DNA of 64,000 bases from Clarkia xantiana subsp. parviflora (Eukaryota; Streptophyta; Magnoliopsida; Myrtales; Onagraceae), in contig JAPTYO010000018.1 in assembly GCA_036873135.1 (NCBI GenBank), forward strand, positions 4,464,001 through 4,528,000, given 5' to 3'. Made by a program: the position numbers and the translations under genes. Of the stretch, positions 10,181 through 20,092 are shown one piece after another. How positions within the stretch are numbered: position 1 is the stretch's first letter; each line of letters begins with the position of its first letter. Under the pieces are notes generated by a model, which was given only the letters and a program-made list of their open reading frames with translations, was not told the origin of the DNA and made no database searches.

Positions 10181-12583
10181 TCAGGCTGTCTCCTCAGTCA
10201 GAGCAGACCTGATTTTCACCTTTCTCTGAGGTCCATCAATCTCGACCTCTTTCAAATCCTCCACGGGGGCGGGACGCCCGAACTCCTCTCTAGGATCAGC
10301 ATCTGTCTGGAGGACAGACATGGCCTCCCGTCTCCTCCTGCGAGTGGCGTTGACATAACATTTTCTGGAAGCCACCTGGTCGCCCTTGACCTCTCCGACT
10401 CCATGGTCAGTTGGGAACTTCATCTTCTGGTGAACGGTCGAGGCAACTGCCATCAGGGGGTTAATGGTAGTTCTCCCGATAATCGCGTTGTAGGTCCCCG
10501 CGGACTCAACTACCACAAACTCCACGTTCCTCCTTTCTGATTTCCACCCGCTACCAAACTCCACTGGTAAGGTGATCACTCCTAGCGGATAGGAGGTGAA
10601 ACCAGAGAATCCGACCATCGGGAAGTTCGCCTCCTTTAGGTCTTTCTTCGTTTTCCTCATGCCCTCCAATGCATCCATGAATAGAATATCGGAGGAGCTC
10701 CCTCCATCGATCAGAATTCGCTTCATCTCATACCCGTTCACATCCAAGGTCACGACCAGAGCGTCATCGTACGAAGTCTCCACGCCTATGAGATCCTCCG
10801 ACGAAAAGAAGATCACCATCTCTTCCTTCAGAGTCCAGGATCGGGACCTCTTACCCAGCACCACAGCGGTAGGAATTCTAGAGGCATAAATCTCTCGGGA
10901 GGACGAGGTATCACCCCCCACGGCAAACCATCCGTGAATCACGTTGATTGTGCCTCTCTTATCCTTATGGGCACCGGAAGACTCCGGGTCGGACCTCTTA
11001 TTCTTTGGGGACCGATCGCGGGATCGGGAACGGGACCGTGATCGGGATCGGGATCGAGAGCGGGATCGACACCGCTTATCCCCGACAAACTCCTTAAGCT
11101 TCCCCTTCTGGATCAGCTTTTCGATCTCCTTCTTCAGGTCCCGACAATGATTGGTGTCGTGACCATTTGCGCGATGGAATCGAAAGTAGCGATCTGTGCG
11201 GGATCCCAAGAATTCTCCTTCCTTCTTCGGGGGGTACCTAGAGATACCCTGTCGCTCCATGACCGTCAGCACCTCCGCCATAGAGCTATTGAGAGGAATG
11301 TCATGATCCTCTCGCCTGTCCTTTTTCGAGGAACGCCTATCCTCCCTCCGATCAGAGCGACCTCGACCCCGACTACCCTCAGCTTTGTCCTTCGACTTGC
11401 GCTCGTCTAAGGGTTTGACCGACTGCTTTCCCTTATTCGACTTCGGGGGCTCAAGTTCTCCAGCGGCTATCTTCGACTCCTGGACATCGATTTGCCGCTT
11501 CACCCTTTTCTGCAGCGCCTCCATATTCCACACAGCCTTCTCAGCCACGCTGTGCATCAGGTCGGAACCGTAGGGGGCGGTTAGGTTCCGAATGAAGGTA
11601 CGGATGGTTTCACCTTCCGAAATTTCCTCGTCAATTTCCGCCACACTGGCAGTGTATCGCTGGTAATAGTGTGCCAGCGATTCGTCGGGCCTCTGTACCA
11701 CCTGGGTCAGGGACCTCACGCTCTTCAGCAAACGTCTACGACCCTGGTACTGCTGGATGAACCGGTCGTGCATATCTGCCCAGCTAGTGATGTAGCCTGG
11801 GGGCAGACTAAAGAACCAGGTCAGGGCTCTTTCACCAAGTGTGTTCGGGAATAGCGTACACACGATATCTTCATTCGGGGCTCTTCCCAGACACGCCATG
11901 AGGTGCTTCTGGACATGACGAACCGGATCTCCCTCGCCATCGTACTCCTTTATCGTGGGGATACCCAGCCCTGGCGGGGCGAGGGTGTCTATGAGTCGAG
12001 GAACGAAGGGATGAGTGGATCGATCCCTCAGCTCCGACACCAGCGGCTTCTGCTCTCCCATGCAGATATTCACGATCTTCACCACCTGATCGGGGGTGAT
12101 GGGACCATTAAGGGGAATGGTCCTGTGCTGCACCGGTCCTGGCCCATCAACCACGAATCTCTCTGGCTGAACGGACTCCCTACTCCTGCCTTGCCCTCGG
12201 GGCTGAGCCTCCCGCACGTTCTGAACCTCTGCTGGTGGGGGCGCTTCCTCTTCTAACGGGGGCATCTCCTCTTGCCTCCTCGCAGCTTCTCTTTGATCCA
12301 AGAGAGCCTCCACAGCTGCCAAAAACATTGGCATGGCTTCTGCCACAGCCCTTGTTAGGTCCGCAGCTGGAGGAACCACCTGCTCCCTATTCCCCTGGTG
12401 TTGAGCAGCAGTATCTTCAGGAGCTTCATTATGTCCCCCTGTCTGAGAGACCTCCGCGGGGAGATTCCGATCCTCAGCATGCTCTGGTGGTGAATTCAAG
12501 GTCGTCGCAGCAGGATGACGGGAACCACCAGATTGTCCTTGTCTTCTTTGCTTGCCAGCCACCATTGAACGAGTAGAAGTCAT
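10181..12583 (-). CDS. Gypsy-1 gag-protease polyprotein (800 codons, open)
   Basis: Capsid and nucleocapsid plus aspartic protease. The N-terminal third is charged and Glu/Pro-rich. The retrotransposon gag domain follows (GDPVRHVQKHL, LTWFFSLPPGYITSWADM, FIQQYQGRRRLLKSV, ESLAHYYQRYT). Then come a knuckle region (FRFHRANGHDTNHC, first Cys changed to Phe), an RS-dipeptide tract (about nine RS repeats), and a protease with LIDGGSSSDILFMDAL and GRTTINPLMAVAS. The next in-frame ATG, at 12565, aligns with the Gypsy-2 start and may be the real one. The frame is open throughout but stops before RT at a probable mutant codon. Confidence 0.9.
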   Translation of the reverse strand: MTSTRSMVAGKQRRQGQSGGSRHPAATTLNSPPEHAEDRNLPAEVSQTGGHNEAPEDTAAQHQGNREQVVPPAADLTRAVAEAMPMFLAAVEALLDQREAARRQEEMPPLEEEAPPPAEVQNVREAQPRGQGRSRESVQPERFVVDGPGPVQHRTIPLNGPITPDQVVKIVNICMGEQKPLVSELRDRSTHPFVPRLIDTLAPPGLGIPTIKEYDGEGDPVRHVQKHLMACLGRAPNEDIVCTLFPNTLGERALTWFFSLPPGYITSWADMHDRFIQQYQGRRRLLKSVRSLTQVVQRPDESLAHYYQRYTASVAEIDEEISEGETIRTFIRNLTAPYGSDLMHSVAEKAVWNMEALQKRVKRQIDVQESKIAAGELEPPKSNKGKQSVKPLDERKSKDKAEGSRGRGRSDRREDRRSSKKDRREDHDIPLNSSMAEVLTVMERQGISRYPPKKEGEFLGSRTDRYFRFHRANGHDTNHCRDLKKEIEKLIQKGKLKEFVGDKRCRSRSRSRSRSRSRSRSRDRSPKNKRSDPESSGAHKDKRGTINVIHGWFAVGGDTSSSREIYASRIPTAVVLGKRSRSWTLKEEMVIFFSSEDLIGVETSYDDALVVTLDVNGYEMKRILIDGGSSSDILFMDALEGMRKTKKDLKEANFPMVGFSGFTSYPLGVITLPVEFGSGWKSERRNVEFVVVESAGTYNAIIGRTTINPLMAVASTVHQKMKFPTDHGVGEVKGDQVASRKCYVNATRRRRREAMSVLQTDADPREEFGRPAPVEDLKEVEIDGPQRKVKIRSALTEETA

Positions 12584-12601
12584 ATTAGCTTTTTGTTACG
12601 C

Positions 12602-12619
12602 TTCCCACAGACGGCGCCA
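12602..12619 (-). other. Gypsy-1 primer binding site
   Basis: On minus, TGGCGCCGTCTGTGGGAA begins one base inside the 5' LTR. The first nine bases fit the 3' end of tRNA-Asp, but the match falls off after that, so the tRNA is not settled. Gypsy-2 has the same 18 bases. Confidence 0.85.
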
Positions 12620-12620
12620 A

Positions 12621-13336
12621 TGTTGGATCACGGTGGAACTCCGGTACGGTCTTTGACGGCGATCCTAGCTCCTTCACTCCACGTGGTCCTGCAAAGAGGG
12701 GATGAACCGGGCGGTGACCCAGAATCCCTCTCCGATGCTTAAATGAGTATCTCGTATGGACTGGCAAGCAGTAATCTCAGAGTGTATAACACAACATAAT
12801 TGATCTGAGGTAGCCTCTGCCCTTTTATAGGCGGAGAGGTACCTCAGTTACCTGGTGAACCGTTGAGGGTGGTTAGCCCGTATTCCGCGTATCTCGGGTG
12901 TGATCCCGCCTATCTAGGCTATGATCTCGCTTATCTCGGCCACGCCCCGCGTATCTCGGCCACGCTTCGTGTATCTCAACCACGTTCCGCGTATCTCGGC
13001 CACGCCCCGCGTATCTTGGCCTTAACCTCTGATAACAAGTCCCGACTAATATCGGGGACTCCAGAGTTATCTCGTTATGTCACCGCTCGGGGCCCCTCGT
13101 CATCGTGACAGGGCCAATCATTCTCAGGGATTCATCATCGGGGCCTACTTAAAGGCTTCTCATCGGGAGCTTCCAGCTCATCCGTCGGAACCGACTCTGT
13201 CGGGACCTTTCATCATCGGGACTCCCTACGTCGGGACCCTTCGCCTGGGTCATCTTAACCTTCATTTGGGGCCCAGTGGGCCTGTTCGCCGTTTCTTCGC
13301 CGTTAAGGGGCCTAACGGCCATAGCGGAACCCATCA
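12621..13336 (-). repeat. Gypsy-1 5' LTR (right copy)
   Basis: 716 bp, ends TGATGGG...CCAACA on minus. The minus-strand TATA box (TATAAAAGG) is at 12821-12829 with the 20-bp U3 repeat array upstream of it. Followed on the right by the ATTAC duplication. Confidence 0.95.
12821..12829 (-). promoter_or_regulatory. TATA box in Gypsy-1 5' LTR
   Basis: TATAAAAGG on minus, well inside the LTR and downstream of the repeat array. Likely drives the genomic RNA leftward into gag. Confidence 0.7.
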
Positions 13337-13434
13337 ATTACCATATTTGTACGCTTGTTCCAGATCTTATAGTTATTACCATTTAATCTCACCCCCTTAT
13401 TTAGTTGGAAGATCACATTGCTAATTGCAGCCAT
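13337..13434 (-). pseudogene. Copia-A gag, N-terminal part
   Basis: Starts at ATG 13434 (MAAISNVIFQLNKGVRL) and contains the copia gag signature LNGNNYKIWNKR. The frame meets the Gypsy-1 duplication at ...TNMVI and continues on the far side at 2315. An upstream in-frame ATG (13506) exists, but the family usually starts close to the NGNNY motif. Confidence 0.8.
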
Positions 13435-14848
13435 TCTTACTAATACATTGACAATCTTGCATAAGAGGGAAGACAAAACCTTTTTGAAAAAATAAATTGC
13501 ATTCATCAGATATCTATGAGATAGAAGATATCAAATAATGATTCCTCAGACATCTAACCCAACCGACCAACAGTAAAGCCCGAAGGAAGGAGGGGTCGTG
13601 AAAGAGTTCACAGTACATGTTATCTTCTTTCTAATAGATCAGTATTTTAAAACGGATTAATCGCTTTAACCGGAATGGGAGATTTTAAAACACCCGATCT
13701 TGGCTTTCCAAGGCCCTTTTTGAAAATTTTTCTAGGAACTACGGTTTGCACATCTAATTCTATTATCCCAGTAAATTATCACATCCAAGAAACCAATCAC
13801 ACCTCATGCATACGCGTCATGCGTCTAATGTTCCGAGGAACTCATACTTAGCATATATAATTCTAATTCCTAAGTAAATTATCACATGCTTATACATTCT
13901 GAACATTCATGCATACGCATCATGTGTGATCAAACCATACAAACATTCATATTTGGCGACTGATTTCCGTTTTAAAAAAATTTGGGGCTAATATGCAATT
14001 CATGTTATAAATTAATCATGCGTACTTCTAGACATGAATCCAAGGCAAGTGCAACCATCACAGCATGTCTATCCTAGTGCGCAACTCATTAATTGAAAAA
14101 ACAGGGCTCAGCCCACAATATGCATAATCCAGCTAGCTTGACATAGTCAAGACGAAAGTTCTAATCATGTAATAACATCAATTAAATAACTGTTGCAACT
14201 CAGCCCACTAAATGATTCAGTCCCAAAATCATGCATCTCCGAGATCCATCCCCAAAATCGAAACTAAGCATCAAGTTTAATTAAATCGCGAATAAGTTAA
14301 ACCTGTGAGCACTGTGTAAGTAATTTAAAGTTTGAAAACATTTGGATTTAAAAATTTAACCATCCTATTTTAAATTAATCAAATCGGTTCAGTTTGAAAA
14401 AATTCTGGTTCAGCTCAGACCGGTTCGGTAAAACGGTTCGGCAGGACCGGTTCGGTTTAAAATAGGATTCGGTTCGTCGCTCAAAACGGGTCGGTTTGAC
14501 CCATATTAGTTTCCCCGGTCCAACTCGACCCGAATGGGTCGGACCAATTGATAAAATCCGGCGTTTTGCCCTCTCCGGTTCTTATCCGCGTATACCGGTC
14601 CGGTTCGGTTCGGGGTAACCCGTTCATTCCTGTTGGTTTATTTGGTGCTCCAGGTAGGTTGACCAGACCCGGATGTGCTAAAATTGGACCGGTTCATAAC
14701 CCATAGGGTTCGGTCCGAATAATTACTTGTGGGCCAAGTAGAGTTTTAAAAGTCCACTAAAAACTTGCCTCTAAGTAATTATCAATAAATAAATATTGTC
14801 CAATTTTCTGCACATATATATATATATATATTTATATATTTCGGCCAC

Positions 14849-14911
<63 letters not shown>

Positions 14912-15484
14912 TGTCAAGATTTTATTTACCAATATATAATCAATCAACAATATATATACATATATATAATAGGTAACGTAATATATATATATATATATAG
15001 ATCAATATTATCTATATTCCTAAAAATATGATAAATATGTTGATAGTAAATATACAGAATTATCTTGTGAATATTGTCCTAATTTTGGCAACATGTAAAT
15101 TTTGGCCGAAACATATAGGGAATATTTTCAAAAATTTCGGACAAAACTAGGTTACCTGTGGACTAAGAAATAAAAATTTCACCTTGAACACCAATAGTAA
15201 GGTTCGGCCGAAACTAACATGGAATTAGGGTTTGTGGTCAAATTTCAAGATAAAAAGTTTTTAAGATCAAGAATCCAAAGTTTGAATTTCATAAAAGTAT
15301 TGATTTTAAGATCATGAACATCAAGTTTTACTTTGAATATCACGAAAATCTCGACCAACATTGGTGTTACCCAAAAAATCGAAAATTTTAAAACTTTGAA
15401 CACAAGCTTTTTAAAATTCGGTTCGGCACTATCCAAGAAAATCCAAGAACACCAATTTTATCAAAATACAAACTCCCTAACACA
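13435..15484 (-). other. Copia-A untranslated leader
   Basis: About 2 kb between the PBS and gag with no credible ORF, and long for a copia leader. Bases 13490-13870 are similar to 22080-22500 in Copia-B, including ACGCGTCATGCGTCTAATGT in both. Bases 14395-14720 are rich in CCGGTTCGG-type words like those in the hAT-like element at 53911, so an old insertion may be buried there (unproven). An AT run occupies 14815-14910. Confidence 0.55.
14815..15000. repeat. AT dinucleotide microsatellite
   Basis: Long interrupted TA run at 14815-14907 and a shorter one near 14980-15000, within the Copia-A leader. Confidence 0.9.
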
Positions 15485-15497
15485 GGCTCTGATACCA
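15485..15497 (-). other. Copia-A primer binding site (tRNA-iMet)
   Basis: On minus, TGGTATCAGAGCC lies one base inside the LTR. It matches the usual initiator-Met PBS of plant copia elements. Confidence 0.92.
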
Positions 15498-15498
15498 C

Positions 15499-16086
15499 TG
15501 TTGGATTATGGTGATTAATCATGCAAGAAGAAACCCTAGGTACGTGATAGGTAACTAGTTACGCAACGGAGATATTGTACATACCTTAAACCTTTCTTGC
15601 AGCCCAACATCTTCGAGGGGAGTTCTCGATCCACCGACCGGTACCCCGTAGAGGTTCCTGTTAGAAAAGCCCTACGCGGTGTGATCTTCACAGCAAAGCC
15701 TCCTTCGATTCTCGCGGAATGGATCTACTTGGAGTAAATTGCTCGTCGCAATTTAGGCACCTCCTTGGTGTTAGGTTCGGCGGCCTAGGTAAGGGACTAG
15801 GGGGGAGGGTTTTAATCTCAACACTTGGGAGGAGAAATTAGCACTTAAGAAGTCACCCTAAGGTCCCTATATATAGGAGTGGAGGTGGGAAAATCTCAAA
15901 TCCTTACTCCTCTAGGTCGGCGCTGAACCCATGTATGTGGGAGGCCCAATTTTGAGCTTCCCATGTCACATGGGATTTTAAACCTAGCCCAAAATCTCTA
16001 ATGTGACTCATTCCTAATTTCTTAGGTTAATGGCCTTTAATTAATGGACTACCAATTACAACGGCCCATAACCCCAAATGCTAACA
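15499..16086 (-). repeat. Copia-A 5' LTR
   Basis: 588 bp with TGTTAGCATT...ATAATCCAACA ends on minus. Minus-strand TATA-like TATATATA at 15868-15875. Clearly related to the LTR at 16561-17154, with much scattered divergence. The five bases outside are GCATG; the partner duplication is beyond the window. Confidence 0.85.
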
Positions 16087-16560
16087 GCATGAGCATTTAA
16101 AAAAAAAAAGCTCATAGTGTCATTCGTTTTTATCCAAGGTGTATTGCACTTTTTCGGCAAGATCGTCATTTCAACATTCGCATGAGAAAGCATTTAAAAA
16201 TGGGAGATTTGATTCTAATTTTTGAAAAATAGTTTAACTGTTCAGTTGAGTGCGGCTATTCGAGTTTAAACAAAGGACAAGAAAATCATTTTGAAAAAAA
16301 GCTTTGTTTTGAGCATTTGTCATGCGTTTGAGCTAGATAGTGCACTCAGCGAACACAGTAAACTCCATGATGGTGCAAAACACCTTAAATCAAAAAATTT
16401 GATTCCTTTTCAAAAAGTAATCAAGATTATGAAATGAATGACATTAGAGTTTTCAAAAAATCATGCACAATTTCTCATATTCTCTACACTGTTTTTCATT
16501 CACTCTTTTTAGGTACCCTTGGTTAGGTATCCTGTACATATAAGTTCTTCCGGCCAAATG
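16087..16560. other. Spacer between Copia-A and Copia-B LTRs
   Basis: AT-rich, with poly-A and phrases such as GAGCATTTAAAAA repeated at 16093 and 16189. No gene or recognised element seen. Confidence 0.4.
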
Positions 16561-17154
16561 TGTTGGATTATGGGGCTAAATACTACGGAAACACAAATAG
16601 GGTACATGCTAGTAATTAGAATTACTCAGCGGAAGATGTTCACATACCTTATACTCTTTCCGTAGTCCCAAGATCTTGTTGAGGGAGTTCTCGATCCACC
16701 AGACGGAACCTGTAGAGGTTCTTTTTAAGGAAGCCCTACGCGGTATAGTCTCCACATCAAAGCCTCTAATCGATTCTTGGCAGGGACAGATCTCCGGAGT
16801 GTTTGCTCAAAGCAAATTGGCACACCCTTGGTGGTGTATAGTGGTTCGGCCGAAGTGGGTATTTAGGGAGGAGGGTTTCTCAAATTGACACAAATGAGGA
16901 ATTGTGAATTACCCTAATAAAACCCCTAACACTCCATATTTATAGGAGGAGCAAAGTGGATAAAAGTCCACTTTACCCGCACCTATAATTCGGCCGGCCT
17001 AGTGTATAAGGGAGGCCCAATTTTGGGCATCTCATGTCAATTGGGATTTGGGTCTAGCCCAATTTCCCTAATATGATATTTACCCAATTGTCTCAAGTAA
17101 CATATACATATTAATGGGCTTCCATTTACGGCGCCCAATCACCATATGCTAACA
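16561..17154 (-). repeat. Copia-B 3' LTR
   Basis: 594 bp, TGTTAGCATATGG...CATAATCCAACA on minus. Minus-strand TATA-like TATTTATA complement at 16937-16944. A purine-rich tract (GGCGAGTAGGAGC on minus) adjoins its right edge, as expected for a polypurine tract next to a 3' LTR. Confidence 0.82.
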
Positions 17155-18242
17155 GCTCCTACTCGCCGAATCGGGAGGGTGCCTGTTAATGTATTGTTGT
17201 CCAAATCGCATCAACATTTCATTCTTTCAACCTTGCCCCTGCTTCCGAATAGTACATATGAGGTTTTTCGTGCGACCGGCGGAAATGACGGGCATCGTGC
17301 TACTCATATGTTAGGAGTGTTGTAGCGCCCGCGGAACGTTGATTCCCTATCTCAAATCAACCAGTTAAATACATTAAATTGTACAGTATTGTATCCTAGG
17401 TCAACTGTTAATTCTCCAATTGCCTAGTTTCCACATAGGAATACTTCTCCAAGACATCTGTACAAGTATTCACAACCTTCAACTAATATCCGACTAGTGG
17501 CCACCTAGTGAATACAAGAGTCGTTGAATTAAAGGTGAACTTGACCATCCCCATCGCTCATACCCTTAGTCAAACCCAACCGGTTTCCAAAGACGTGGTC
17601 ACTTGGCCTTTTTCTTCAGCACTACTTGTATGCCGGGAAGCGAACATTGAGCCTGACCTTAGATATGAGATATAAGTCCATGAGGATACTTTGGGTTCCT
17701 CTTCATAAGGCTCCCGGGATCCAACACACGCTCGAGGTGAAGAAGTTCGCGCCCATCCGAATCATGAGGATTCTACCTAGCACAGCCGAGCATGACCCCG
17801 TGGTCGAACATTGTACGCGTAGTATGAAGCACGCGTCGATAGCATACCCGAATATTGTCAGGAGTGGGATATATCAATAATGCTATCGCAGAATTTTCAT
17901 CCGGCCCATAATGTGGTTAATGACGAACAGAGTTCATCACGACGATGTGCAAAACGAAAATCATGTCGTGTTACTCTGAAACCAAATGATCGTTTTGCGT
18001 ATCCAAGTTCATCCCCCTGATTCTTAGACAGTCTTGTTACGATAGAGGTCCCCCTCTCCTACAAGACGACCGTGCCTGTGTGACTATGCAAGGCCCACAT
18101 TCAACATAAATTAGGCAGATGATTGCGTCCTCCTATCAAATATTATGACGTCGATGAATCATAAACTCGATTTGTAACTCTCTCATTTATCAAAAATGTA
18201 ACTTTCAATTATCAAAATGTTATCACAGATACACGCTCACTT
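17155..18242 (-). other. Conserved 3' noncoding block of the Copia-A/B/C family
   Basis: Downstream of the RNase H stop, before the 3' LTR. It is similar over about 0.9 kb to 61303-62241 in Copia-C, including AAGTATTCACAACCTTCAAC and TGGCCACCTAGTGAATACAA in both. No convincing ORF; short plus-strand ORFs in both copies are not in conserved frame overall. Such length of conserved 3' sequence is more than a copia element needs. Confidence 0.6.
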
Positions 18243-18629
18243 TTAAACCCTACGTAATCCAAGCAGCTTAACATGCTTTTCAAATGTCTCTTTGCGTAAT
18301 GGTTTAGTTAATGGGTATGCTACCATGTCATCAATGGGCGAGTATTCTAAAGTGATTATATTGTCTTCTACCATAGATTTAGAATAATTATATTTCACAT
18401 CAATGTGTTTAGTCCTACTATGGTACTTTGGATTTTTAACTGCCGCAATAGTTGCCTGTCTGTCAGAGTACACCTTCACAGGCTTACTCCTGACGTCGCC
18501 ATCAAGTAGCGCAGTAAGAAGCCTTTTCAGCCAGACTCCTTCCTAGACATTTTCGGAGAGAGCAACGATTCCATCGTAGACAGTGCGACACAGGATTTCT
18601 TCATGCTCGTCGTCACTGAATCCGGTCAA
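18243..18629 (-). pseudogene. Copia-B RNase H remnant
   Basis: C-terminal RNase H of a copia polyprotein: VYSDRQATIAAVKNPKYHSRTKHIDVKYN, then DDMVAYPLTKPL and the closing KHVKLLGL. The Asp of the DRQA motif is visible. The N-terminal part (FSD, then EGVWLKRLL) is shortened and contains a stop, so the domain is broken. Confidence 0.85.
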
Positions 18630-18984
18630 TTATAACTTCCATCCTTCATAGCACAGTACATAGTCGGCAGTACCTTTCAGATATCGTATGATCTGCTTTA
18701 CTACCTTTAAATGTTGATAGTCAGGTTCTGATTGGAATCTTGCTACTAGGCCCAGAGCATAACAGATGTCCGGATGAGTGCAAAGCATGGCGTACATGAG
18801 ACTTCCGACCATGCTTAAGTATTTTGCACTCCTCATCTGTTCATGCTCTTGCTGGTTCTTCGGGCCGTCACATTTTGACAACGCGCACCCGAATACTACC
18901 AGCGTCTCCATGGGTTTGGCATCTTGTAATCTGAACCTTTTCAACAGTTTGTTGATATAGGCTTCCTGAGATAGACATAAACTC
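18630..18984 (-). pseudogene. Copia-B reverse transcriptase C-terminal remnant
   Basis: RT thumb and connection: LSQEAYINKLLKRF, SKCDGPKN, YLSMVGSLMYAM, THPDICYALGLVARFQ and VVKQIIRYLKGT. The YVDD half of RT is missing. At 18985 the copia sequence stops at the AT-rich insertion and resumes at 20093 in the integrase-RT linker, so about 0.7 kb present in Copia-C is deleted. Confidence 0.85.
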
Positions 18985-20092
18985 CAGGCAGGGACGAAGC
19001 CATAAATAAATTTCAGGAGGGGCAAAAAGCTAACATATTTATCAGCTTATACATATTTTTTTTACAATTTCGGAATAAAAAAGCTAACATATTTATATTT
19101 ATAAATTTAAAATGTAAAAGAAATAACTATTTTTTTATTAAAAAAATGTTAATACTAAGTAACATTTGTTATCTTAATAGTACTTATCATCATAAAAATA
19201 ATATATAAATGTCTACTAATATTTCATTAGACATATTATATGTGTCATGTATTTTATCAACTGCACTATATTTATAGGTAGTATATTAAAACATAAGCAA
19301 CAAATCAATACAAAACCGATTTTTTATTTAGGAAATTTAAAAAGAATAGTTTTAACTATAAAGTAAACTTGTTTCTGTTATTAAAAAAAGTAGCCTAAAT
19401 TAACAAATTTTGATCTTATTTTATAAAATTACTTTTTACATTTTTAGCCAAAATTTATTACAGCATTGAAAATTTAAATTTTATACTACCTTAATTCTAT
19501 GGTCAATTTAATTTTCAATTTAGAAAAGAACAATCAATTGTTTAAGTTTATTATACTGGTATTGTTAAAATTAAAATCAAATAATACTAATAGTACTAGT
19601 ACGGTAGTAAACTAAGAATCTAATTCTAGTATATGTATATACTAGCGTATACATATATATATACCAGGAAAAGAAAAAACATCTATATAATAATAATAAT
19701 AACAAAAAAGTAAAAACTAGCTAAAGGCTTGTCACTATTCACTAGTCAGACCTTTATATATTTTTACCATTTATATTTATCAGTAAACTCATTTTTTTAT
19801 CACATCTTCTTCTTCTTCCCAACCTCTCACCCTCTTTCCCTCGCATCTTCTTTCTTTCTCCTACCTTCTGCAACTTCTTTCTGCAATTTCTTTTTCCTTT
19901 CTTATTCTTCAAAATATTAAAGCATGGAGTGAAGCTTTAAAGTCATATACAGGGCAAATAGATAACTAAATGAATTTTTACCCATTTTCAGAGGGGGCAA
20001 GATGAAAATATGCTTGTTTTTGTATGTGTGCTTATGGAGTTCAGAGGGGGCAATTGCCCCCTCTGGTCCTCAAGTAGATTCGTCCATGCCTG
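18985..20092. mobile_element. AT-rich insertion with CAGGCA...TGCCTG ends
   Basis: 1.1 kb, no ORF of note. Ends form an imperfect inverted repeat: CAGGCAGGGACGAAGC on the left and GATTCGTCCATGCCTG on the right. The right end also contains the palindrome GAGGGGGCAATTGCCCCCTC. No target duplication is seen, which fits with the adjacent deletion of copia sequence. Most likely a non-autonomous DNA element; superfamily uncertain. Confidence 0.55.

Larger units (their letters stand above)
2316..13336 (-). mobile_element. Gypsy-1: Tat-type Ty3/gypsy LTR retrotransposon with antisense gene
   Basis: An 11.0 kb minus-strand element. Order in its own sense: 5' LTR (12621-13336), PBS, gag-protease (12583 to 10181), RT (10177 to 8888), second RNase H and integrase (8694 to 6974), tandem repeats (about 6975 to 6240), an oppositely oriented spliced gene (3448-6140 on plus), polypurine tract and 3' LTR (2316-3065). 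The LTRs differ by about eight substitutions in 716 aligned bases plus one 34-bp indel, so insertion was fairly recent. Four lesions break gag-pol. The layout with an antisense ORF between pol and the 3' LTR matches Retand-like members of the Tat lineage. Confidence 0.93.
1..16086 (-). mobile_element. Copia-A: decayed Ty1/copia element, extends past left edge
   Basis: Minus-strand copia element. From its 5' end (right) to the left it has a 5' LTR (15499-16086), a tRNA-iMet type primer site, a long leader and the gag start (13434). Gypsy-1 (2316-13336) then interrupts it. The rest of gag (2315 down to about 1741), a degenerate protease/integrase stretch, and an integrase-RT linker fragment (48-311) follow. 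The 3' LTR lies outside the window. Removing Gypsy-1 with one copy of its ATTAC duplication rejoins the gag reading frame, which shows that the two parts are one element. Copia-B and Copia-C in this window are relatives. Confidence 0.85.

Noticed and set aside
17626..17880. Plus ORF in the Copia-B 3' block, with a counterpart at 61508-61753
   Set aside because: Frames agree only for a short segment and then diverge; more likely chance within a conserved noncoding block.
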